From NCBI GenBank assembly GCA_024742395.1, contig JANSYO010000015.1, forward strand, positions 1 through 64,000: a stretch of DNA of 64,000 bases, read 5' to 3'. Below the pieces are notes generated by a model. That model was not told where the DNA came from. It was given only the letters and a program-made list of their open reading frames with translations, and did no database searches. The translations under genes and the position numbers were made by a program. The DNA is from Cytophagales bacterium. Lineage in GTDB: Bacteria; Bacteroidota; Bacteroidia; Cytophagales; Spirosomataceae. Shown in pieces: positions 42,019 to 50,548 of this stretch (position 1 is its first letter; each line of letters starts with the position of its first letter).

Positions 42019-42026
42019 TAGTTTTG
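42019..42026 (+). promoter_or_regulatory. -7 promoter box for the GMC oxidoreductase gene
   Basis: TAGTTTTG, a full TAnnTTTG match, 26 bases before ATG 42053. It lies within the longer open frame that begins at 41963, which supports the later start. Confidence 0.5.
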
Positions 42027-42052
42027 AAGAACCTATTGAACCGAATTTATAT

Positions 42053-43774
42053 ATGTACATTAATTTGAATGAAAACGTAGACAATACGTTTGATGCCATC
42101 GTAGTAGGAAGCGGTATAAGCGGCGGAATAGCAGCAAAAGAATTGGCAGAAAAAGGCCTTAAGGTCTTAATGGTAGAACGAGGTCCTCATAATGAGCACA
42201 TCAGTAGTTATACACATGCCATGACACCGGAGTGGGAATTGCCACATCGTGGTCAAATCACTAACGAAATAAAGGAGCGTTTCCCTTATATGACTACTGA
42301 AGGTGGATACCCTATTAATGAAACCAATGATCATTTATGGATGCCTTTTAATGAAAGCCCTTACATTAGAAAAAAGCCTTACGACTGGTACCGGGGCTTT
42401 GGTACCGGAGGAAAATCACTACTATGGGGAAGGCAGGTGTATAGGTGGAGTGATCTTGATTTTGAAGCCAATCTAAAGGATGGTATAGCCATTGACTGGC
42501 CCATAAGATACAAGGATATCGAACCTTGGTATGATCATGTTGAAAAATTTATCGGAGTAAGCGGCGAAAAACTTGGGCTACCTCATCTGCCGGATAGCGT
42601 TTTTCAGCCTCCTATGGATTTAAACTGCGTAGAGGAACATTTTAAAAGCAAAATGAAAGAGCTTTATGGAGCGTCACGGATTATGACCATTGGGCGGGTA
42701 GCCCACCTGACAGAGCCCACAGAAGAGCAAAAATCTTTAGGAAGAACGAACTGTCAATACAGAAACGCATGTGCAAAAGGTTGCCCATATGGCGGCTATT
42801 ATAGCACCAATGCCGGTGCATTACCGGCCGCGATGAAAACCGGTAATCTGACTTTGTTAAGTAATGCGGTAGTTTCTCAAGTTTTAACCGACCCAAAGAC
42901 TAATAAAGCCACCGGAATACTGGCCATAGACAGAGAAACCAAAGAAAGCAAAGAGCTTTTTGCAAAAGTGATTTTTCTTAATGCTTCTACCATAGGAAGT
43001 ACACAAATTCTACTAAATTCTAAATCTGATAGGTTCCCTGATGGATTGGGCAACGATAGTGGGATGCTCGGCAAAAATATGATGGATCATCATAGCCGTG
43101 TAGGTGCAAGAGGCCAGGTAGAAGGATTTCTAGATAAATATTATTTTGGCCGAAGAGCCAATGGTTTTTTCATACCTAGATACAGAAACATTGGAAACGA
43201 CAAACGAGATTATTTAAGAGGGTTTGATTACCAAGGTGGTGCGGGCAGAGGTCGGGGTAACACCCAAGGTAAACCTTCATTTGGCCCAGAACTCAAAGAA
43301 GCCTTAACTGAAGTGGGATCCTGGGGAATAGGCATGAGCTCCTTTGGAGAATGTCTTCCTTATGAAGATAACCGAATGTACCTACATGAAACTGAAAAGG
43401 ATCAGTATGGCATCCCGAAAATTGTTTTTGATGCCGAAATTAAAGACAATGAACAAAAAATGCGTATTGATATGGAGAATGACGCAGCTGAAATTCTTGA
43501 GTCTTGCGGAGCAAAAAATGTAAGTACTTACCGATTGGAAAAGCCTCCGCTTGGTTTATCAAAACATGAATTGGGCACAGCCAGAATGGGGCTTGACCAA
43601 AAGACCTCTGTACTCAATAAAAACAATCAGGTATGGGGCTGTGAAAACGTTTTTGTAACAGATGGTGCCAGTATGGTCAGCAGCGGCTGTGTGAACCCTT
43701 CACTTACCTATATGGCTCTAGCAGCAAGAGCCGCAGATTTTGCCGTGAGTTCACTCAAAAGGGGTGAATTGTAA
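42053..43774 (+). CDS. GMC-family FAD-dependent oxidoreductase
   Basis: A 573-residue flavoprotein: FAD-binding AIVVGSGISGGIAAKELAEKG near the N-terminus, GFGTGGKSLLWGRQVYRW, a Cys-rich CQYRNACAKGCPYGGYYS near residue 235, and C-terminal HELGTARMG with NPSLTYMALAARAADFAV. This fits the sugar/polyol GMC group common in Bacteroidota, often paired with a small c-type subunit. The substrate may be a sugar or alcohol. The open frame extends 30 codons upstream, but the -7 box at 42019 and the family N-terminus (MYINLNEN...FDAIVVG) favour ATG 42053. It is divergent from the haem-binding protein gene. Confidence 0.9.
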   Translation: MYINLNENVDNTFDAIVVGSGISGGIAAKELAEKGLKVLMVERGPHNEHISSYTHAMTPEWELPHRGQITNEIKERFPYMTTEGGYPINETNDHLWMPFNESPYIRKKPYDWYRGFGTGGKSLLWGRQVYRWSDLDFEANLKDGIAIDWPIRYKDIEPWYDHVEKFIGVSGEKLGLPHLPDSVFQPPMDLNCVEEHFKSKMKELYGASRIMTIGRVAHLTEPTEEQKSLGRTNCQYRNACAKGCPYGGYYSTNAGALPAAMKTGNLTLLSNAVVSQVLTDPKTNKATGILAIDRETKESKELFAKVIFLNASTIGSTQILLNSKSDRFPDGLGNDSGMLGKNMMDHHSRVGARGQVEGFLDKYYFGRRANGFFIPRYRNIGNDKRDYLRGFDYQGGAGRGRGNTQGKPSFGPELKEALTEVGSWGIGMSSFGECLPYEDNRMYLHETEKDQYGIPKIVFDAEIKDNEQKMRIDMENDAAEILESCGAKNVSTYRLEKPPLGLSKHELGTARMGLDQKTSVLNKNNQVWGCENVFVTDGASMVSSGCVNPSLTYMALAARAADFAVSSLKRGEL

Positions 43775-43818
43775 AAAGAACGTTGTTTGTCTATAAATTA
43801 TCACGACAGACAACGTTC
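43773..43818 (-). terminator. terminator after the YffB/ArsC-like gene
   Basis: GAACGTTGTTTGTC pairs with GACAGACAACGTTC (14 pairs including one wobble) across a 13-base loop and is followed on the minus strand by TTTTT. It lies just after the GMC gene stop, so it can serve both convergent genes. Confidence 0.85.
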
Positions 43819-43835
43819 CTAAAATTTCTTAATTC

Positions 43836-44186
43836 TTAAAGTACCTTTTCAAGATACTCCGGTTTAAAACCAACCGCCACTACCTTTCCATCTTTTTCTA
43901 TGATTGGTCGCTTTATTACAGACTGATTAGCAAGCATCATCTCTTGAGCTATTTCAGGATTTTTAAAGTTGGCCTTTTGATCTTCACTGAAGTTTCTGAA
44001 AGTTGTCCCTCGGTTATTGACTAATATTTCCGGCTTTTCCTGGCTGAGCCATTTCTCAATTTTCTCTTGCGTTACACCCTCAGTTTTATAATTATGAAAG
44101 TCGTACTTCATCCCTTTTGACTCTAACCAGTCAAAAGTTTTTTTCATTGTATTGCAGTTCTTAATTCCGTAAACGGTTATTGACAT
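43836..44186 (-). CDS. ArsC/Spx-family protein (YffB-like)
   Basis: A 116-residue thioredoxin-fold protein: ITVYGIKNCNTMKKTFDWLESKGMKYDFHNYKTEGVT at the N-terminus, then WLSQ, VNNRGTTFRN, and IKRPIIEKDGKVVAVGFKPEYLEKVL at the end. This is the YffB subgroup of the ArsC family. It has a single cysteine in the CNT motif, so a glutathione- or thiol-dependent reductase role is possible but arsenate reduction is not proven. It is transcribed alone, ending at a strong terminator. Confidence 0.9.
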   Translation of the reverse strand: MSITVYGIKNCNTMKKTFDWLESKGMKYDFHNYKTEGVTQEKIEKWLSQEKPEILVNNRGTTFRNFSEDQKANFKNPEIAQEMMLANQSVIKRPIIEKDGKVVAVGFKPEYLEKVL

Positions 44187-44325
44187 AATTGTGGCTTACA
44201 TTTTGTTTAACACTCACTTAACAGGTGAACACAGCCTAAAGGCTTGTCGTTTCCTGTTTTGTTCTTAATTTCGACAAAATTAAAAGGCTATTAGATAACA
44301 TCCTTATTTACTTCTAAATACCATC

Positions 44326-45570
44326 ATGAATTCGATCAAAAACAACAAAGCTATCTACCTGTTGCTTATACTTTTAGCCTTTGGCTGCAAGTCAAATTCT
44401 CAGCAGAAAGTAGACAAGGCTATCAATGAAAATGAAATTACCTGGCATCCTGGTATTATGGATGCTCTGGCTCAGGCCAAAAAAGAGAATAAACTGCTTT
44501 TTGTAGAGTGTTACTCGCCTACCTGTCCTTATTGTCAGGCTTTAGAGCCATTCTTTAAAGCACCCGAAGTGGCTATAAAGTACAACAGTAATTTCATCAG
44601 TTACAAAATGGATGTGACCAAAGAAGGGGAAAGAAAATTCTTAGATGACAGAAGCGTTTGGCTGCCTAGTTTCCCTATGTTCTTGTTTTTTGACGGAGAC
44701 GGCAAATTGGTTCATCAGGCTGGTGCAGACCCTACTGTAGAATCTATCAATGGCAACGCAGATTTAGCCTTGGATCCTGACAAAAGAGCTTCCAGTTACG
44801 CCAGTCGTTTTGCTAAAGGTGAAAGAAACATCGATTTCCTCTCAAACTATGCGGCCTATGGCCGGGTAACTTTGGATACAATGGCTACTCTGAATGCAGC
44901 AAACGAACTTTTCAAGATTTATCCTAAAGATAAACTAGGTACAGAAGAAAGTTGGAAAATTTTGAAGAAGTCTGTCAATGATATTGACAATGGCTTCTCA
45001 AAATATTGGTTTGACCATGTGAAAGAAGCGGCGGCATTTGAAGCTAAAGAAGGCCACCCTGGCAATGAAAACAATATATTCGGTGGTATTATTCAATCTT
45101 CTATTTACAGTAGCAGAGGTAAGGCTTATGACGTGGCCAAGCTACAAACAGTAAAAGAGTACATGAAAAAGGCAGGAGCCGGAGAATACGCGGAAAGTGT
45201 TACCTGGGAGCTCGAAGTAAAAGCCAATATCAGAGAAAATCAGCCAGCCAAAGCTCTTGCTATAGGAGAGAAAACGGTTTCTAAATTTAAAGGTAATGGT
45301 TCTGCCATAGTGTATATTACCCGTGTATTCATAGATAGTTTTAAAGACAACAGCTACATTCCTTCGGCCAAAAAATGGCTCGCTGAAGCAGCAACTTCTA
45401 TCAATCAGGACAATGTAAAAGCTGAATACTTTTACGAACTGGCCAGAGTACATCAAAAAGCAGGAGATACAGCCGAAGCGAAAACAAATGCTCAGTCTGC
45501 ACTAACATTAGCTAACAAAATAGGCTCAAAGAATACGAAATTTCAAGAGCTTTTAAACAGCCTTAATTAG
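44326..45570 (+). CDS. thioredoxin-family lipoprotein
   Basis: A 414-residue lipoprotein with lipobox AFGC (Cys21) and thioredoxin-like domain: NKLLFVECYSPTCPYCQALEPFF with redox CPYC at 67-70, VTKEGERKFLDDRSVWLPSFPMFLFFDGDGKLVHQ. The remaining two thirds are alpha-helical, TPR-like (ELFKIYPKDKLG, YEYLARVHQKAGDTAEAKTNAQSALTLAN near the end). It probably acts as a periplasmic thiol oxidoreductase; the substrate is unknown. Its 3' end overlaps gldH (opposite strand) by 8 bases. Confidence 0.85.
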   Translation: MNSIKNNKAIYLLLILLAFGCKSNSQQKVDKAINENEITWHPGIMDALAQAKKENKLLFVECYSPTCPYCQALEPFFKAPEVAIKYNSNFISYKMDVTKEGERKFLDDRSVWLPSFPMFLFFDGDGKLVHQAGADPTVESINGNADLALDPDKRASSYASRFAKGERNIDFLSNYAAYGRVTLDTMATLNAANELFKIYPKDKLGTEESWKILKKSVNDIDNGFSKYWFDHVKEAAAFEAKEGHPGNENNIFGGIIQSSIYSSRGKAYDVAKLQTVKEYMKKAGAGEYAESVTWELEVKANIRENQPAKALAIGEKTVSKFKGNGSAIVYITRVFIDSFKDNSYIPSAKKWLAEAATSINQDNVKAEYFYELARVHQKAGDTAEAKTNAQSALTLANKIGSKNTKFQELLNSLN

Positions 45571-46060
45571 ACTTTTTCTCTACAGGAAGTCTGACTTCCA
45601 TTCCTACAGAAAGTATACCTTCAAGAGGATCAGGACGCATGTTCTGCTGAATCTCAAAGGTGTACTTTCCTTTATAAGGGAACTTGATGTTTTTGTATTG
45701 ACTGGCATTTATTCTGTGATCAAAAAGATCACCAAGTCCATCGCCTAGTGGTTTACCGGTTTTCTCATCAAAAAGAAGTAATTCCTCCATTCCTGATTTT
45801 AATTCTATTCCGGTAGAATCCTTCAGCCAACTCTTAAGGTATATATTATAAAAAGGGTATTGCACGGCATTTCTGAGCAAATAATTAATGCTGTATGATT
45901 TTGAGTTGTCTTCTATGGTAAATTCAAAAGACTTTACATCATCTACTGCCCACACTGCATCGTCAAAATCGATGAGCTCTTTGTGAACGGCTCCGGAATC
46001 ACAAGAAGCTAATGCCCCTGCAAAAAGGCAGATAACCAATATATATACTTTCTTACTCAT
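45563..46060 (-). CDS. gldH: gliding motility lipoprotein GldH
   Basis: A 165-residue lipoprotein: leader MSKKVYILVICLFAGALASC (lipid Cys20). The body has the GldH pattern: FDDAVWAVDDVKSFEFTIEDNSKSYSINYLLRNAVQYPFYNIYL, GDGLGDLFDHRI, FPYKGKYTFEIQQNMRPDPLEGILSVGMEVR. GldH is needed for gliding and for type IX secretion-related surface traffic in Flavobacterium. The gene overlaps the upstream ricT stop by 8 bases, a pairing that recurs in Bacteroidota, so both are cotranscribed and probably co-regulated. This fits a gliding-type, T9SS-bearing organism. Confidence 0.92.
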   Translation of the reverse strand: MSKKVYILVICLFAGALASCDSGAVHKELIDFDDAVWAVDDVKSFEFTIEDNSKSYSINYLLRNAVQYPFYNIYLKSWLKDSTGIELKSGMEELLLFDEKTGKPLGDGLGDLFDHRINASQYKNIKFPYKGKYTFEIQQNMRPDPLEGILSVGMEVRLPVEKKSN

Positions 46061-47444
46061 TGTTTTTCTTCGGTGGGCGGTTTCTATTCGGCCTTCTTCT
46101 CTTATTTCTATTCTTCGGTTTAGGAGCTGCTGAACCCGCTTCTGGTGAAGCCGCTCCTGTCTGTGCCTCTGATGTAGGCTTTGCTTTTTGTTTTGGTGCT
46201 CGGGGTGGTCTAGGTGGTCTTGGTCCTTTGGACTGTTTCTGCTGACTGGCCTCTCCTACCTGTGTCTCGGCATTCTTTGGCTTTCTGTTTTTTCTTTTTT
46301 TATTAGAGTCAGAAGGTTTCTTCTTCCCTTTAGAAAGTTTTCTGTCAAGTTTCTCCAATTCGTTATTAATTGGAGCTTTATTACTGGCGATATCCCCTAT
46401 CAGGTTTAAATCTTCTAAACTTACCGGCTTTTTGCCAGCTTTGTTCATTTCAATGATTTTGATAACACGAGTACAATCTATAGAGTACCAGTTAGAATCA
46501 TTTTTGAAACTGAACCACATCAATCTCCTGAAAATATCTGTCTTTTGAAGGAATGCTTCCCCTCGCTCTGTTAGCAAAGGTTTCTGCAATTTCGGTATCC
46601 CTTGAAGTGCATCTACATAGGTTTCAAGCTCATAATTCAGACAGCACTTTAACCTGCCGCACTGTCCAGATAGTTTCGCCGGATTTAAGGATAAATTCTG
46701 ATATCTGGCTGCAGCCGTAGGAATAGACTTAAAGTCTGTTAGCCAGGTAGAGCAGCACAGTTCACGCCCGCATGATCCGATCCCACCCAATCTGGAGGCT
46801 TCCTGTCTCATACTAATCTGACGCATTTCTACCCTGATTCTAAACTCAGAGGCCAGAGATTTAATAAGCTCTCTAAAATCTACTCTGTCATCTGCAGAAT
46901 AGTAAAAAGTGGCCTTAGAATTATCTGATTGAAACTCTACATCAGAAACTTTCATGGTGATATTGAACTGCTTTACGAGTTCACGTGTACGATACATTGT
47001 AGGCAAATCTCTGTTAATTGCCTGCTGATGACGCTCCATGTCTTTTTCTGTGGCAATTCTCAGGAGATTGGGAATATCCTTATTGTCGGGAATTCCCTTC
47101 TTGATAAGCTGAAGCCTTACCAGCTCACCTTGTAATGATACAGTACCTATGTGATAGCCTGTGGCCATTTCACACACTACAAAATCACCTGTGTAAAGAT
47201 TTAAGTTTTTTGAATTCCTGAAGTATTCTTTTCGCCCTCCTTTAAACTTCACCTCTACCACGTTATAACGCATGGCAGCAGGCAGTTCCATATCAGAAAG
47301 CCAATCAAAAGAGTTTATTTTTGTGCACCCGGTGCTACAGCTTCCGCTTCTACACCCTGAGGTACTTATATGATTCGTTTTTTCCTCTCCGGCCGGAGCT
47401 TTTATGCTACCACAGCCGCCAGAGCTACATTGTCCACATCCCAT
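46053..47444 (-). CDS. ricT: RicT/YaaT (PSP1-domain) protein with Lys/Pro-rich tail
   Basis: A 463-residue cytoplasmic protein. A Cys-rich N-terminus (Cys3, Cys6, Cys11, then CRSGSCSTGC) leads to the PSP1 domain: NVVEVKFKGGRKEYFRN, DRVDFRELIKSLASEFRIRVEMRQIS, RLGGIGSCGRELCCSTWL, and LSGQCGRLKCCLNYELETY. These cysteines bind Fe-S clusters in the Bacillus RicT/RicA/RicF complex. The C-terminal 90 residues are a very basic, Pro-rich tail (KKPSDSNKKRKNRKPK to NRNRPPKKNNE), probably RNA- or partner-binding and unlike B. subtilis RicT. It precedes gldH. A 10-base Shine-Dalgarno match sits at 47456-47465. Confidence 0.9.
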   Translation of the reverse strand: MGCGQCSSGGCGSIKAPAGEEKTNHISTSGCRSGSCSTGCTKINSFDWLSDMELPAAMRYNVVEVKFKGGRKEYFRNSKNLNLYTGDFVVCEMATGYHIGTVSLQGELVRLQLIKKGIPDNKDIPNLLRIATEKDMERHQQAINRDLPTMYRTRELVKQFNITMKVSDVEFQSDNSKATFYYSADDRVDFRELIKSLASEFRIRVEMRQISMRQEASRLGGIGSCGRELCCSTWLTDFKSIPTAAARYQNLSLNPAKLSGQCGRLKCCLNYELETYVDALQGIPKLQKPLLTERGEAFLQKTDIFRRLMWFSFKNDSNWYSIDCTRVIKIIEMNKAGKKPVSLEDLNLIGDIASNKAPINNELEKLDRKLSKGKKKPSDSNKKRKNRKPKNAETQVGEASQQKQSKGPRPPRPPRAPKQKAKPTSEAQTGAASPEAGSAAPKPKNRNKRRRPNRNRPPKKNNE

Positions 47445-47455
47445 ACTATATTGCT

Positions 47456-47465
47456 ATCACCTCCT
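47456..47465 (-). promoter_or_regulatory. strong Shine-Dalgarno match upstream of ricT
   Basis: AGGAGGTGAT on the minus strand is complementary to ten bases of the 16S anti-SD tail. Its centre is about 15 bases from the ricT ATG, further than the usual 5-9. Such matches are rare in this phylum, where the anti-SD is normally shielded. Confidence 0.35.
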
Positions 47466-47579
47466 GAGAGGATCGTAAATAAATAATGTGCCCTAAATCT
47501 CTCTTCTACTAATCCTTGCGAAAGGGCAGTTCATTCAATGAACACATTCTATCCATTGAGTAATTTGACCAAAATTAAG

Positions 47580-48869
47580 TTATTTTTGGATTAAAGCCAG
47601 TAAATCCTGTCCAATATCCTTGCGGAAGTATTTCCCGTTGTATTTAACCTTCCTGGCCATACTTTGAGATTTCTTTACCGCGGCATTTAGTGTTTTAGCC
47701 ATTCCCGTAAAAGCCATAACACGGCCACCATTGGTGACGATCTGCTCTTCTTTCTGCGTGGTACCAGCATGAAACACTAACTTATCTTTAGTGCTTACAG
47801 GAATTTCCATTTTATGGCCTTTTTTATAGGCCTCCGGGTACCCTCCCGCCACGGTTACGGTAGTCACTGCAGTGTTAGGACTTACTTTCAATTTGATTTT
47901 ATCCAGTTTCCCTTCTGCAGCTGCTTTAAATAGCCTAACCACATCCGTCTGAATTCTTGGGAAAACCACCTGAGTTTCAGGGTCGCCCATTCTCACATTA
48001 TATTCAATTACCGAAGGCTCCCCATTATTATTCATTAAACCAATAAAAATAAAGCCTACATAATGAATACCCTCTTTCTGCAGTCCTTCAAGCGTAGGTT
48101 TCACTACCTTTTCCTCCACCTTTTTAAGGTAAGCTTCGTCGGCAAACGGAACCGGCGAAACCGCTCCCATTCCTCCGGTATTCAGACCCGTATCACCTTC
48201 GCCTATTCTTTTATAGTCTTTGGCTTCAGGTAAAATGACATAATTCTTTCCGTCTGTCAGCACAAAAACAGAAAGCTCTATTCCTTCAAGATACTGCTCA
48301 ATAAGTACTTTAGAGCTGGCGTCACCAAACTTTGCTTCTGCCAACATTTCGTGAAGTGTATTCTTGGCTTCGTTAACGTCCTCTGTAATAATTACCCCTT
48401 TACCGGCAGCCAAACCATCTGCTTTTAATACATACGGGCCTTTTTGATTTTCAATATAAGTTTTCCCTTCCTCGAGGGTCTCTTTAGTAAAGGTTTTTGA
48501 GAAAGCACTTGGAACACCGTACTTCATCATAAAATCTTTAGAGAAGTCTTTGCTCCCTTCCAGAAGAGCTCCTTTGGAGTCCGGCCCTATTATGCCTACT
48601 TTCTTTAGTTTAGCGTCAGCCTTGAAAAAGTCAACAATCCCTGCAACCAATGGCACTTCTGGCCCTACAACAACCAGTTGTATATCTTTTTCTAAAACCA
48701 ACTTCTTTATTCCTTCAAAATCTGTAACACTCAGGTCTACATTCTCAGCAATTTCTGCTGTACCGGCATTACCAGGAGCCACAAATAATTTGTCGCATCT
48801 ACCAGACTGAGCCATTTTCCAAGTCAGTGTGTGTTCTCTCCCACCGGAGCCTATCACTAATATATTCAT
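47580..48869 (-). CDS. purD: phosphoribosylamine-glycine ligase
   Basis: A 429-residue ATP-grasp enzyme that joins phosphoribosylamine and glycine in purine synthesis. It shows the PurD order: NILVIGSGGREHTLTWK at the N-terminus, VVVGPEVPLVAGIVDFF, LKADGLAAGKGVIIT, TGGMGAVSPVPFAD, EYNVRMGDPETQVVFPRI, and NGGRVMAFTGMAKTLNAAVKKS at the C-terminus. The ORF can be read from 48896, but the family N-terminus begins at MNILVIG (48869). It is divergent from the FGGY kinase gene, and no other pur gene is next to it. Confidence 0.96.
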   Translation of the reverse strand: MNILVIGSGGREHTLTWKMAQSGRCDKLFVAPGNAGTAEIAENVDLSVTDFEGIKKLVLEKDIQLVVVGPEVPLVAGIVDFFKADAKLKKVGIIGPDSKGALLEGSKDFSKDFMMKYGVPSAFSKTFTKETLEEGKTYIENQKGPYVLKADGLAAGKGVIITEDVNEAKNTLHEMLAEAKFGDASSKVLIEQYLEGIELSVFVLTDGKNYVILPEAKDYKRIGEGDTGLNTGGMGAVSPVPFADEAYLKKVEEKVVKPTLEGLQKEGIHYVGFIFIGLMNNNGEPSVIEYNVRMGDPETQVVFPRIQTDVVRLFKAAAEGKLDKIKLKVSPNTAVTTVTVAGGYPEAYKKGHKMEIPVSTKDKLVFHAGTTQKEEQIVTNGGRVMAFTGMAKTLNAAVKKSQSMARKVKYNGKYFRKDIGQDLLALIQK

Positions 48870-49055
48870 TACACCAAAATTCAATTCAATCCCCAAAGAT
48901 CGACAAGTTTGAATTTCATATGAAGTGAATTCAGGATTTTATCTTGTTAAAAGAGAATGAAATCCTCCCTTTTGCAAAATAAGCCAGAGTTTTAAATTCA
49001 TTAATTTGATTCAATGATCTAACTGTGTTATTTTGAGTAAAAATACACAAGTACC

Positions 49056-50408
49056 ATGAAGAAGGCCTGTCTGATTTTTGATGTTTTATACCAACACTTA
49101 AATGTGACAGTTTTTGATCAAGACTATAACGTTCTTTTTCACAAGACCGAACCCAAATATTTCAGCCAGGATGAAGACGGCCACAAGTGCGAGGACTTAC
49201 AAGCGTTAGTAGCCTGGGTACAAGAAAATTACAAAATACATACTTCAAGCTCAGAATACAGTATAAGTGCTGTGAACTTTAATTCATATGCCGGTGCTTT
49301 GGTGCATCTTGACGCCAATCACAAACCTCTCATGCCTGTGTATGACATTGACAAGCCCTTCGGTTATAAAACCAAAAAAGCTTTGGTTGAGGTTTTTGAG
49401 AAATATCATGAACTTGGAAACGAGATTCAGGTAACTGAAATTTCTTTTGAAGCCGGTGCTCTTCAATTATTCTGGATAAAAGAAAATAAGAAAGAAATTT
49501 TTCATCGAATTAAAAGTAGCCTTTCAATAGCCCAATTTCTACAGTTCACGTTTACCGGCACTATTCAGCACGACCATACCTCTGTAGGTTGTCATAGCGG
49601 AGCCTGGAATTTTGACAGAAACAGCATGCATAAATGGCTAGTAGAAAGCCATATTAATTCATATAATTTACCCATTGTTAAATCTAATAGTACAGTCAAA
49701 GTGGGCGATATAAGTTATGGAGCTGGATTGTACTCTAAGGTGTCTGAATTACAGCCCTTTCTAGATTTTGATGACGAACAGTTTATTTTACTTAGTACTG
49801 GTGCATGGACCGTCTGTATTAACCCATTCAATACAGCTAAGGCTTCTAAAAGTGACAGGCGAAACAATTGTTTCAACATTCTGGACACCGATGGAAAGCG
49901 AATTAAAATGGCCAGATTATTTAGCGGCAATGAACATACCCGTCAAATACAGCACTTGGCTAAGCATTTTGGCTTGGATGGAAACCATTGTTTTGATATT
50001 GAATACGATGACACCATAATCAGAAGATTACGAAAAAATACACAACAGGTGACGCCTGACGGCACTAATTTGGGCCATATGCTGGATAGCCCTTTCATGG
50101 AACGTAACCTGAATCAATTCAGCAGTATTGAAGAGGCCTATCACCAGTTCATCATGGACCTTGTTGCTCAGCAAATTGCGTCTATCAGACTTACGGCCGA
50201 CCACCAGATTAATAGAAAAATCTACGTGGAAGGAGGTTTGGCAAAAAACAGTGTTTTTATGGAATTACTCTCAGAGGCGTTTCATGATAAAGCCATTTAT
50301 AAAGTAGGTTTTGAAGATACCGCCGCTTTAGGAGCAGCTATGCTGATCTCAGATACCTGGGGAGCAGGCAAATTTAACCCTGAGATGTTACAGCTTGAGC
50401 TCATATGA
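49056..50408 (+). CDS. FGGY-family carbohydrate kinase
   Basis: A 450-residue sugar kinase with the actin-like fold: ACLIFDVLYQHLNVTVFDQDYNVLFHK, AVNFNSYAGALVHLD, FLQFTFTGTIQHDHTSVGCHSGAWNFD, FILLSTGAWTV and YVEGGLAKNSVFMELLSEAF, then EDTAALGAAMLI. It belongs to the rhamnulokinase/fuculokinase/xylulokinase group but its exact sugar cannot be named from motifs alone. It begins a run of five genes on the same strand ending with a GH29 alpha-L-fucosidase, so L-fuculose is a fair candidate substrate (inference from context). A gap of 140 bases separates it from the next gene. Confidence 0.85.
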   Translation: MKKACLIFDVLYQHLNVTVFDQDYNVLFHKTEPKYFSQDEDGHKCEDLQALVAWVQENYKIHTSSSEYSISAVNFNSYAGALVHLDANHKPLMPVYDIDKPFGYKTKKALVEVFEKYHELGNEIQVTEISFEAGALQLFWIKENKKEIFHRIKSSLSIAQFLQFTFTGTIQHDHTSVGCHSGAWNFDRNSMHKWLVESHINSYNLPIVKSNSTVKVGDISYGAGLYSKVSELQPFLDFDDEQFILLSTGAWTVCINPFNTAKASKSDRRNNCFNILDTDGKRIKMARLFSGNEHTRQIQHLAKHFGLDGNHCFDIEYDDTIIRRLRKNTQQVTPDGTNLGHMLDSPFMERNLNQFSSIEEAYHQFIMDLVAQQIASIRLTADHQINRKIYVEGGLAKNSVFMELLSEAFHDKAIYKVGFEDTAALGAAMLISDTWGAGKFNPEMLQLELI

Positions 50409-50548
50409 TACTCAATGAGCATTCTGCAATACTTTATTCTAAACATTGAATAGCTCTTATAAGTATTGTTGGAATTCCTGTTTGGAGGTTATAAATTAGA
50501 CTTAAGAAGTAACATTTAAACGGGTTACTCTTAAACTAACCTTATTCA

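Noticed and set aside
43836-44186. Calling this gene an arsenate reductase
   Set aside because: It is of the YffB type with one conserved cysteine and no arsenic genes nearby, so arsenate reduction is not supported.
44265-44283. TTAATTT-CGACA-AAATTAA inverted repeat as an operator
   Set aside because: It is weak in A+T-rich DNA, has no partner gene pattern and may be chance; no family supports it.
46060-46409. Plus-strand open frames opposite ricT
   Set aside because: They are antisense to the repetitive Lys/Pro-rich tail of RicT; low-complexity Phe/Gly/Leu content is the mirror of that tail, not a protein.
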